A stretch of DNA of 5,711 nt, from positions 1-5,711 of the forward strand of contig JBKPLX010000150.1 in NCBI GenBank assembly GCA_046731855.1, in the 5' to 3' direction. The first letter of the stretch is position 1. Every line of letters starts with the position of its first letter. Of the stretch, positions 1 to 5,204 are shown piece after piece. The DNA comes from Udaeobacter sp046731855 (GTDB lineage: Bacteria; Verrucomicrobiota; Verrucomicrobiia; Chthoniobacterales; UBA10450). The notes beneath the pieces were generated by a model. It ran no database searches. It was given only the letters and a program-made list of their open reading frames with translations, and was not told where the DNA came from. The translations under genes and the position numbers were made by a program.

Positions 1-40
1 TGTTCGCGCGGCCGCCTTCGCCCTCCCGTTTCCGGAGAAG

Positions 41-265
41 TCAGCATGAACACGACGGACACGTTGCTACCAACTCTTCCAGACGCTCGTATTTTTCCAG
101 GTAACTTTCCAACTTCAGGTTCGTTGTGTCGCCAATCAACCGTGGACGGTTTCGGATTGCCGAAAGAACCATTCTCTGTGGTCGGGTCTTATCAAAGCTG
201 GCAGCACGATTGCGGGGACACATAGTTTCGACGTCGCTTCTCACATCAAAAATGATCACTGGCAC
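41..265 (-). CDS. Small hypothetical protein, 74 aa
   Basis: I do not recognise this reading frame. It starts at a GTG, 16 bases after the stop of the upstream minus-strand frame, so the two could form one transcription unit. The C-terminal half (about residues 48-66) is Leu/Glu/Lys-rich and looks like an amphipathic helix. The protein ends in a Cys-rich tail, CPSCSC, which could bind a metal or simply be chance. The N-terminal half is rich in Arg and has no visible domain. No clear Shine-Dalgarno sequence precedes the GTG, although an internal ATG (residue 15) is also possible. A competing 59-codon plus-strand frame covers the same DNA with a GGAGAA motif in front of its ATG. The coding strand is therefore uncertain. 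Confidence 0.3.
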   Translation of the reverse strand: MPVIIFDVRSDVETMCPRNRAASFDKTRPQRMVLSAIRNRPRLIGDTTNLKLESYLEKYERLEELVATCPSCSC

Positions 266-281
266 GCTTTGACCTGATGAG

Positions 282-512
282 TCATAGGTGCGCGCACCGG
301 ATCGCGATCAAAAGGATGATAGCCAATGCTATGAATGCGATACAAAGGCATTCAGCTACCATGCGTAGCATGACCTTGCATCGTTGCCAGCGTATCCAGC
401 GAGTTATCTCGTCATGCTGTAGATAACGATACACATATCGTGTTGGTTGACCTTCGAGCTCTGGGTGGGCTTGGAGCCGCATCCTCACGTTCACGCGATG
501 ATGCTGTCGCAT
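282..512 (-). CDS. Small protein with C-terminal membrane helix, 76 aa
   Basis: The family is not recognised. Residues about 1-50 are polar and strongly basic (several Arg, His, Trp). Residues about 51-71 form one hydrophobic segment (MVAECLCIAFIALAIILLIA) that would span the membrane, leaving a five-residue tail. The positive charge just before the helix suggests the N-terminus stays in the cytoplasm, as in a tail-anchored small membrane protein. The ATG at 512 is preceded by a weak AAGG; an internal GTG at 494 and ATG at 482 are alternatives. It lies 16 bases upstream of another short minus-strand frame. Shortness and lack of a known domain keep confidence modest, but a clean helix of the right length at the C-terminus is unlikely in a random frame. 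Confidence 0.4.
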   Translation of the reverse strand: MRQHHRVNVRMRLQAHPELEGQPTRYVYRYLQHDEITRWIRWQRCKVMLRMVAECLCIAFIALAIILLIAIRCAHL

Positions 513-523
513 GGGACCTTGCG

Positions 524-574
524 CCGCGCGGAGTCGGCGATGCTTTGCCAGCGGGCGACTCTCTCTCCGCGCGG
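524..574. repeat. GC-rich inverted repeat
   Basis: CCGCGCGG at 524-531 followed by AGTCG (532-536) pairs with CGACT (556-560) and CCGCGCGG (567-574). A CTCTCT insertion (561-566) bulges from the right arm, and about 19 bases form the loop. Because CCGCGCGG is itself palindromic, part of the symmetry is automatic. It lies just upstream of the 282-512 reading frame and could be a leader hairpin. There is no U-tract on either side, so it is not a typical intrinsic terminator. Confidence 0.35.
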
Positions 575-633
575 CTGCGGTCGTGAAACACTAAGACCAA
601 CCAGCGAAAAGACGAAAGCCGTTTAAGTTAATC

Positions 634-708
634 GCCTAACGATCTGTCAGCACAGGCCCGAATTGCCGGCTCTGAAAAGCAGGCCGTGCTGCGATGATAC
701 CATCGGAT
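634..708 (+). repeat. attC-like stem, right core degraded
   Basis: GCCTAAC (634-640) matches the integron left core RYYYAAC. After a short spacer, CAGCACAGGCC (648-658) pairs with GGCCGTGCTG (682-691) along ten base pairs, leaving A654 unpaired on the left arm. A single extrahelical base on the left arm is a hallmark of attC recombination sites. The right core GTTRRRY expected around 700-708 is not recognisable (sequence near ATCGGA). No plus-strand gene sits immediately to the left. It may be a decayed attC or a chance hairpin next to a core-like heptamer. Confidence 0.3.
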
Positions 709-980
709 GATCAATGACTATCTGGTTCGATGGAGCACGGCCAATCATGGCAATGTCGCAAGGCAACTCATGAGTCACGAGACCAACTCCTTCGCAATTC
801 AAAATCAAGCAAGCCCTTACCTTCATCCCATATCACTCCGGAATGAAGACCGGCGGGAGCTCACAACCCGCCGCTCATTAGTCCAAGACACACCCAAAAA
901 GCGCCATGGGATTCCTATGGAGTGTGGACGCGAATGTGGTTGATTGATCGTTAAGGTGTTGAAGCGTTAAATCGGGAAAA
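709..980. other. Intergenic stretch, no gene seen
   Basis: A 78-codon plus-strand frame (707-943) overlaps this stretch but has no ribosome binding site, no domain and no hydrophobic pattern, so I do not call it. Together with the flanking sequence (513-1157) this is about 640 bases without a convincing gene. The contents are the inverted repeat at 524-574, the attC-like stem at 634-708, the 9-bp repeat at 981-1007 and the hairpin at 1102-1128. Confidence 0.5.
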
Positions 981-1007
981 CCACGGATTGCGCGGATACC
1001 ATGGATA
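981..1007. repeat. Three imperfect 9-bp tandem units (CCACGGATA type)
   Basis: The units are CCACGGATT, GCGCGGATA and CCATGGATA, back to back. They share the core NCRYGGATW. Short intergenic arrays of CACGGAT-type units are, from memory, common in Verrucomicrobia and Planctomycetes genomes; this cannot be verified here. The array lies in non-coding DNA downstream of the minus-strand gene ending at 1158. Confidence 0.5.
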
Positions 1008-1101
1008 GCCGGAACGACTAGAACAGAAGGAACAGAAGACGACTTGCACTTGACTGGGAATGGATCGGAGAGTTTGCGTTTGCGAAGCTTTTCAAACAAC
1101 G

Positions 1102-1128
1102 AGCCGCCACGCGTGAAGCGTGACGGCT
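1102..1128 (-). terminator. Strong hairpin downstream of the secreted-protein gene
   Basis: On the minus strand AGCCGTCACGC and GCGTGGCGGCT form an 11-bp stem with one G-U pair around the loop TTCAC. It begins 30 bases past the stop codon of the gene ending at 1158. It is followed by CGTTGTTTG rather than a clean U-run, so it may be a weak intrinsic terminator, an mRNA 3'-end stabiliser or a REP-like palindrome. The stem itself is clear; the function is inferred from position. Confidence 0.5.
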
Positions 1129-1157
1129 GATTGTGAACTCCGCTTTGCTTGGCCGAC

Positions 1158-1682
1158 CTAGGGGGCAAACAGAATCTGGCCGGTATAACTACCCGCCCCT
1201 GACAGGTCGCATCCTGGATTGGGCGCGCCTACGTCACCCTCAAGCGTTAGGTTCACATGCACGCCAGCGAGACCGTCAGTCCCATGGCCACCCACGCCAT
1301 GCAGACTTTCGTGGCCGGTCACAGCGTTGCCTATGCCTTCATAAGTGAAGACCAACGTGCCAGAGTTATTGCCGATCGAACCGGTTTCGACTACACTGCC
1401 GTGCAAGTTTATGGAACCGTCGCGATGAACGACTTGCATCTCGGTGCCTACGAACGAGCCGGTAAAGGTGCCAGTAGCCGTTCCTGTCACATTGAACGTG
1501 ATAATCAGGTTTTCACCGACTTGGCGAGGGGGACCAGCATAATTGAAGCAGGGAAAAAAACCTCCGTTTGCAGGGAGTGGAGGTCCGCTAGCTTCAGCGC
1601 CCGGAAATGCCAATGGCACGCCGATAATTGCGAGCGCACAAAAAATTGTGCGCAGATGTGACAGGAAACGATTTGGTTTCAT
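1158..1682 (-). CDS. Secreted beta-rich hypothetical protein, 174 aa
   Basis: Residues 1-31 are a Sec signal peptide: basic start (MKPNRF, R11), hydrophobic core around TIFCALAIIGVPLAF, and a likely cleavage after AEA (31/32). The mature part (about 143 residues) is Gly/Thr-rich with alternating hydrophobic strands and two Cys (C45, C158) that could form a disulphide. The repeated pattern GTFTGSF, GTLVFTYEG, GTDGLAGV and a final GSYTGQILF resembles small barrel proteins of the DUF3224 / allene-oxide-cyclase-like type, a tentative comparison. The reading frame stays open up to 1817, but the ATG at 1682 is chosen because AAAGGAG lies 5 bases in front of it and the signal peptide starts there. 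It appears to be a single-gene unit, with a hairpin 30 bases past the stop. Role unknown; export to the periplasm or outside is inferred from the signal. Confidence 0.85.
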   Translation of the reverse strand: MKPNRFLSHLRTIFCALAIIGVPLAFPGAEASGPPLPANGGFFPCFNYAGPPRQVGENLIITFNVTGTATGTFTGSFVGTEMQVVHRDGSINLHGSVVETGSIGNNSGTLVFTYEGIGNAVTGHESLHGVGGHGTDGLAGVHVNLTLEGDVGAPNPGCDLSGAGSYTGQILFAP

Positions 1683-1687
1683 AGTTG

Positions 1688-1694
1688 CTCCTTT
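1688..1694 (-). promoter_or_regulatory. Ribosome binding site that fixes the start at 1682
   Basis: AAAGGAG on the minus strand sits 5 bases before ATG. It is the best Shine-Dalgarno match in the window and rules out the longer frame beginning at 1817, which would place a signal peptide 45 residues inside the protein. Confidence 0.8.
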
Positions 1695-1912
1695 GTTAAT
1701 TTTTGCTGGTTTGTTTGTCCTTTCACAGACGTACTGTCCGAAATCCGGCGCGAGGTTACGCAAAAAGTCTGAGACAACCGCCTTTTGGCTACGTCGTGCC
1801 TGGGCGAGGCGACACATCCTCAGCTCCTTTTCCCCAATGGCGGCACTACAGCTTCTCTGCTCGGTTGCGCTTTACTTGGCTTGGCTGGCTTGCGGCGCAG
1901 ATTGAGTTGCTA

Positions 1913-2015
1913 AGACCTGTTTTGTAACAAGCTAAATTTGCCGACCCGCGTCGCGAGTCGCAGCTTCCAGTTCCAGAAACGCAGTTAGCTTTTCGTCGGC
2001 ACGCGCAACGAAACG
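1913..2015 (-). repeat. Diverged repeat, copy A
   Basis: On the minus strand this segment aligns with 2290-2387. Shared blocks include GACGAAAAGCT / CACGAAAAGCT, TGCGTTTCTSGAACTSGAA, and a trailing CTTRTTACARAAYAGGT. Similarity fades outside these limits. In the copy A frame the encoded peptide is closely conserved, with differences mostly at third codon positions. Confidence 0.55.
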
Positions 2016-2018
2016 CAT
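1932..2018 (-). CDS. Very short ORF with the EKLTAFLELE motif, 28 aa
   Basis: ATG at 2018 opens a 28-residue peptide containing RFVARADEKL and TAFLELEAATR. Taken alone it would be ignored, but over 21 residues it matches 15 residues of the frame at 2283-2477. Of the differing codons in the conserved block, many are synonymous (CTA/CTG, CTG/CTC twice, ACT/ACC, CGC/CGA). That pattern suggests a once-translated sequence. The frame is open a few codons upstream (GTG two codons before the ATG, stop TGA six codons before). The copy is cut off by TAG shortly after the motif, where copy B continues. It may be a relic of a longer small-protein gene or part of a repeated element. Function unknown. Confidence 0.3.
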   Translation of the reverse strand: MRFVARADEKLTAFLELEAATRDAGRQI

Positions 2019-2282
2019 CTGCACAAGGCGATTTCAAAGAACCATGGCGTCCCATGCCATGTCTTTGAGCCGTCAACTAATTCGACAATCGTTGGTTACG
2101 CTTACAATTTCGGCGACGTTAACCAGAACCCATCCGAGTTCTGTCCTCATTCAGAGACTGTCGGGCTACCTGTCAAAGGTACGTAGGACAAACCTTACAC
2201 ATACTGCGGTTTACCTTAGACGGTGACGCGGCAATCTGATCGAAGAGATAGTGCGACGTAGTGCCTTACCTGGAGGACCACG

Positions 2283-2477
2283 TTATGAGAACCTATTCTG
2301 TAATAAGCTGAGTTCGACGATGGGTCGGGTCGCCGATTCGAGTTCGAGAAACGCAGGCAGCTTTTCGTGGGCAAACGCTTTAATCCGTCGCGATGCGCGC
2401 CAGCAATCCAGATTGTTCGTCCTTCGGAATCGACGGCTGAGACGTAGCCCTAACTCCAGCCTGCTCTCATGTTCCAC
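2283..2477 (-). CDS. Small hypothetical protein with EKLPAFLELE motif, 64 aa
   Basis: The family is not recognised. The first half is basic (several Arg around LRLSRRFRRT) and the second half (about residues 30-52) carries RIKAFAHEKL and PAFLELESATR, conserved with the short frame at 1932-2018. The start is given as GTG 2477; the frame is open in the same phase back to about 2529, without a better ATG, so the N-terminus is unsure. No Shine-Dalgarno sequence is obvious. No signal peptide or membrane helix is present. It lies 90 bases downstream of the Kelch gene on the same strand and might be read from its transcript. Conservation between the two copies at protein level is the main reason for calling it. 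Confidence 0.4.
   Translation of the reverse strand: MEHESRLELGLRLSRRFRRTNNLDCWRASRRIKAFAHEKLPAFLELESATRPIVELSLLQNRFS
2290..2387 (-). repeat. Diverged repeat, copy B
   Basis: Partner of the copy at 1913-2015, in the same orientation and about 375 bases away. The conserved part spans the FLELE-coding block and the CTTATTACAGAATAGGT segment, which falls at the 3' end of the 2283-2477 frame. Confidence 0.55.
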
Positions 2478-2567
2478 AAACGCGATGTTCTGCCCGTGAA
2501 CCCAACCGCTCAGACTTGCGTTCCGCTAACTGATTCCTCGGTTCGACGGTAGCCGATTAGTTACAAG

Positions 2568-3824
2568 TTACGGAGTAGGGCGCGGCGCAGGTGTTGGACG
2601 CGGCCTTGCCGTGGGCGTTGGCCTCGGCGTCGTCGTTGCCGTTGCCGTTGCAGTTGCTGTTGCTGTTGCAGTTGCTGTAGGCGTAGGCGTCGCAGTGGCG
2701 CATGGGGTGGTGAGCAGTTCGACCGTACTGACGGTGGTGCTCGCCGTGTCAAAGCCGTCGGCGACTAACACCCGGCCATCGGGCAGCGTGCCCTGCGCAT
2801 CCCCGGCGCGGTTGCCAATCATCGCCGGGCCAGCGCTGAACGTACCGCCGCTTATGGTGAAGATATGGGTGCCGGTAGTGGAGGCACCGGTGGAGTCCGC
2901 GCCGTCGGTGATCACCAGTTGGCCCGTGCCGAAGGGCGAGATGCCGCCGTAGTTGCCCAGCCCGCCGGTGCCCGCCGAGCCGAGGCTGGTCCAACTGTTC
3001 GCCACCGGGTCGTATTGCAACAGCGTATCGACCGTCGTGAAGTCGGGTAGGATGACCCCGCCGTAGACGTAGATCAGCCCGTTGTACGCCGTACCGTAGG
3101 TGTTGGTGCGGTTATCGGGCAGCGTCGCCCCCGTAGACCAGGTATTGGTGCCGATATCGTAGATGAAGGTGGTGTTTAGGCCGTTGGTAAAGTCATCGCC
3201 GCCCATGACGTAGAACTTGCCGTTGACCACCGCCCCAGCCGCCGCTTCGACGCCGGGACTGGTGGGCATGTTCGCGCCGCTGGTCCAAGTGTTGGAGGCG
3301 ATGTCGTAGATGCGCAGGGCGTTGGTTACGCTGGTACCGCCAATGAAGCCGCCGGCCACGTAGATCTTGCCATTCCACGAGCCAATAGTGCCCTGGCCGA
3401 GGGGGACGGGCAGCGGGGCGACGTTGTTCCAAGTGTTGGTCGTGTAGTCATAGCGCGAGACCTGGTCGTATAGTGTCGGCACGGCGTCGGCGGTCTGGCC
3501 GCCGGCGACGTAAAGCATGTTGTCCGTGCCGAGGGCGGCCTGGAAGGCATAACGGGCCGGAGGCTGGTCCGGGCCCGGTTGCCAAGCGGGAACACAGGTG
3601 CCACCGGGAATCATCGGCTTTAGCAGAGCTTTCAACGCATCAACGCCGGTTTGTGCTGGCTCCGCGGGGATGCGAACGGGCATACTAAGTGCTGGTTTGC
3701 CGAGCTTAATCGTGTTCCGTTCCGCCAGCGCGAAGGGGATCGCGCAGACGCCGACAAGCAGCAGCAGATAAAACGCGCCTCGGACGAGATGCGCTTTGAT
3801 GTTGGGATTGGTGTGTTTTTTCAT
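2568..3824 (-). CDS. Exported Kelch-repeat beta-propeller protein, 418 aa
   Basis: Residues 1-34 are a signal peptide (MKKHTNPNIK, then hydrophobic YLLLLVGVCAIPFALA, cleavage after ALA). Kelch units follow, each with a hydrophobic-YVxGG strand and a later YD....TW/SW strand: LYVAGG 104 with YDYTTNTW 125; IYVAGG 154 with YDIASNTW 173; FYVMGG 204 with YDIGTNTW 222; IYVYGG 251 with YDPVANSW 271. Two degenerate units (LVITDG 303, VLVADG 352) complete a probable six-bladed propeller. Residues 376-418 are a low-complexity TA/TP/RP tail ending at a stop. Kelch propellers usually bind proteins or sugars; no catalytic residues can be assigned. The Pro/Thr tail may be a linker or wall spacer. In longer relatives I would expect another domain after such a tail, so this may be a short form. 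The start is supported by the signal peptide and an AGGA 10 bases upstream. A promoter lies about 77 bases upstream. Confidence 0.9.
   Translation of the reverse strand: MKKHTNPNIKAHLVRGAFYLLLLVGVCAIPFALAERNTIKLGKPALSMPVRIPAEPAQTGVDALKALLKPMIPGGTCVPAWQPGPDQPPARYAFQAALGTDNMLYVAGGQTADAVPTLYDQVSRYDYTTNTWNNVAPLPVPLGQGTIGSWNGKIYVAGGFIGGTSVTNALRIYDIASNTWTSGANMPTSPGVEAAAGAVVNGKFYVMGGDDFTNGLNTTFIYDIGTNTWSTGATLPDNRTNTYGTAYNGLIYVYGGVILPDFTTVDTLLQYDPVANSWTSLGSAGTGGLGNYGGISPFGTGQLVITDGADSTGASTTGTHIFTISGGTFSAGPAMIGNRAGDAQGTLPDGRVLVADGFDTASTTVSTVELLTTPCATATPTPTATATATATATATATTTPRPTPTARPRPTPAPRPTP
2635..2676. repeat. Seven GTTGCN hexamers encoding an Ala-Thr tail
   Basis: Seven consecutive GTTGC(C/A/T) units, read on the minus strand as alternating GCA/GCT-type and AAC-phase codons giving (AT)n, sit inside the Kelch gene tail. 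Looser units extend the array to roughly 2611-2700. Such arrays can change length by slippage in six-base steps, altering tail length without breaking the frame. Confidence 0.75.
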
Positions 3825-3893
3825 GATGCTGGTGTCCTATCTCGAATGCGGTTTTTCTCTGTTGTCCGACAGAAAGTCATTTCGCACACGCGG

Positions 3894-3940
3894 AATACTT
3901 TTTTATTCAGAGACGCGAAAAAAAGTCAATACTTTTTTAT
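3894..3940 (-). repeat. 13-bp direct repeat spanning the promoter
   Basis: AATACTTTTTTAT occurs identically at 3894-3906 and 3928-3940, 34 bases apart. The downstream copy contains the -10 element and the upstream copy abuts the -35 element. It may be a duplicated promoter block or a pair of regulator half-sites. Confidence 0.65.
3901..3929 (-). promoter_or_regulatory. Sigma-70-type promoter of the Kelch gene
   Basis: On the minus strand TTGACT (-35, 3929-3924) is followed after exactly 17 bases by ATAAAA (-10, 3906-3901). This predicts a transcript start near 3894 and a leader of about 70 bases before the ATG. The -35 box matches the consensus at five of six positions; the -10 box is poorer. 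The surroundings are very AT-rich compared with the flanking genes. Confidence 0.55.
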
Positions 3941-3948
3941 CAATGATT

Positions 3949-3962
3949 GGTTCATTTGAACC
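3949..3962. promoter_or_regulatory. 14-bp palindrome, possible operator
   Basis: GGTTCA-TT-TGAACC is an inverted repeat with six-base perfect arms. Its centre is about 61 bases upstream of the transcript start predicted for the Kelch gene, a usual place for an activator dimer. No regulator is encoded in the window, so the role is inferred only from symmetry and position. Confidence 0.35.
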
Positions 3963-4026
3963 GACGCTGACGCGCGTGAAATGTGTTCTTCCGAGCACCT
4001 TTGTCACAACGCGTTGCTGCCTGATA

Positions 4027-4149
4027 TTAACCGCTCGCCCCGTCGCGCGTTTCTTCATCGAGCACGGCCAGCGCGTGATTGTATGTGGCCTTCGCGTCTT
4101 CGTGCGAATTGCTTACAGCGGTTAGCCCTGTTCTTCCCAGCTCACCGGG
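4027..4149 (-). pseudogene. Possible relic of a helical protein C-terminus
   Basis: A minus-strand frame without any start codon is open between a TGA at 4150-4152 and a TAA at 4027-4029. Its last 27 residues include HEDAKATYNHALAVLDEET, which has the alternating pattern of a TPR-like or coiled helix. A second minus frame ends just upstream (TAA at 4122-4124) with RVLDDPVSWEEQG. Joining the two by a frameshift would give a longer, protein-like sequence. This may be a degraded gene or coincidence. Confidence 0.25.
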
Positions 4150-4330
4150 TCATCAAGTACTCGACCTGCCATAGCAAAAACAAGGATAAGAGCTTCGGGG
4201 AAATGTCTAACTTCAAACCCTGTGCCGCGATTATGCCTCTTGCAATTGAGGCTTGTGAACTTGGCGTGTTTTCCGGCAAACTGCCCCCTATGGGAGGCAG
4301 AAATCGACGACAAATTACCGTCTAATTCTA

Positions 4331-4337
4331 GTTAGGC
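4331..4337 (+). other. Integron-type core site GTTAGGC (left cassette edge)
   Basis: This heptamer fits the right-core consensus GTTRRRY exactly and lies 10 bases before the ATG of the protease gene, the usual spacing at the 5' edge of an integron gene cassette. A left partner GTCTAAC lies at 4205-4211 (133 bases overall, within the attC size range), but its inner arms do not pair well. A separate hairpin (CTGCCCCC / GGGAGGCAG, about 4280-4301) lies between. The preceding site is therefore decayed, or the core belongs to another attachment site. Confidence 0.45.
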
Positions 4338-4347
4338 CCAGTAGGCG

Positions 4348-5141
4348 ATGAACTCGGACGTGTCACGTCGGGAGGAGATAGCACTGATAATTCTCCTCAT
4401 ATTCACTTCTATTGTGAGTCCATTCGTCCCAGAGGTGTTTGGGGCTTGGCCGTCCTGCAACTAGTTCTATTGATGCGCGCTATATCCCGACGTGATTGGA
4501 ACACGATTCACCTCGGCATATTACTTTGTTCGTTAACCGTATTTTCCGTGATTCCTAGCCCTCGCCGCTGGCCGTGGGTGTTATTCATCCCGATCATTTT
4601 GTATTTACTCATCCCGATCCTTTTGTATTGGGCATTGGTTCAGAGTATCCGACCGTTACGTCTGACAGTGGCATGGTTACGCGTGGGCCGTCCGACGCTA
4701 TCGATGTGGATTGCCGCTGCAACCGTCGCAGTCGTTTCTGCTGCGTGTCTTCTGCTTTGGTCTGAGCTGGCGCGTCCCGACGTCCGGCAAGCGGGCTTGA
4801 TTCTCACATGGTCCCGTGGAAGACTCATGCTTCTGGGTGTCGGGTTTGCACTGTTCAACGCAGCGATGGAGGAGATGATTTGGCGTGGTGTTGTCTTCCA
4901 CGCCCTCGAACGAACGGGATTGCCGACTGTCCCAGTGGTGCTGATACAGGCTCTTTCGTTTGGGGTTTTTCATCTCCACGGGTTTCCCGGTGGAAGCGTC
5001 GGGATATTGCTTGCATCGGCTTATGGAGCGATACTCGGTGTTCTACGGTCACAGACGCGAGGCCTTCTCGTTCCTTTTGTCACTCATGCGGCTACGGATT
5101 TTTCACTCTTCGAGATATTCGTCTACCTCGCCCATGACTGA
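4348..5141 (+). CDS. CPBP-family (CAAX-type) intramembrane metalloprotease, apparent N-terminal frameshift
   Basis: The uninterrupted part runs from TTG 4446 to 5141 (231 codons). It carries all three family motifs (residues counted from 4446): EEMIWR 142-147 (EExxxR), FGVFH 172-176 (FxxxH) and HAATD 214-218 (HxxxN/D). These supply the glutamate and histidines of the membrane-embedded site. About six hydrophobic segments surround them. Upstream, ATG 4348 opens another frame giving MNSDVSRREE, then IALIILLIFTSIVSPFV, an obvious first membrane helix, and runs into TAG at 4462. One extra G in the GGGG run at 4441-4444 would join both parts into a 264-residue protein, a normal size for the family. 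This is either a sequencing or assembly slip or a real mutation. CPBP proteins process prenylated or other membrane peptides, or give bacteriocin self-immunity; the substrate here is unknown. The gene sits alone between two integron-type sites, as a cassette would. Confidence 0.88.
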
Positions 5142-5204
5142 TTTTGTATATGGATACTTCCCTAACCCTGGTGGCACTGCTTCTTTGCATTCGAGCTTCA
5201 GATG

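Noticed and set aside
46..225. Plus-strand 59-codon frame preceded by GGAGAA
   Set aside because: The peptide has no domain or pattern and the opposite-strand frame is somewhat more protein-like; evidence is too thin to call both.
412..600. Minus-strand 62-residue frame with TTG start
   Set aside because: Low-complexity Arg/Ser/Ala composition from GC-rich repeats and overlap with the membrane-helix frame.
707..943. Plus-strand 78-residue frame
   Set aside because: No ribosome binding site, no hydrophobic or helical pattern, no paralogue in the window.
1246..1252. GTTAGGT, a match to the integron right core
   Set aside because: It lies inside the codons for VNLTLEG of the secreted protein, with no paired left core or stem; a seven-base match with degenerate positions is expected by chance.
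1683..1817. N-terminal extension of the secreted protein to a 219-residue form
   Set aside because: It would bury the signal peptide 45 residues inside and ignore a strong ribosome binding site at 1688-1694.
2611..2952. Plus-strand frame antisense to the Kelch tail, rich in Val-Ala
   Set aside because: It is the complement of the hexamer array in the well-supported Kelch gene.
3894..3940. Two-copy direct repeat as a CRISPR or insertion target duplication
   Set aside because: Only two 13-bp units with 21 bases between them and no element inside; a promoter duplication fits better.
3981..4325. Plus-strand 114-residue frame before the cassette
   Set aside because: No domain, irregular composition, no ribosome binding site; open by chance.
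4437..4447. Programmed ribosomal frameshift at TTTGGGG in the protease
   Set aside because: The heptamer is not in the phase required for X-XXY-YYZ slippage and no downstream stem is evident; a lost G explains the data more simply.
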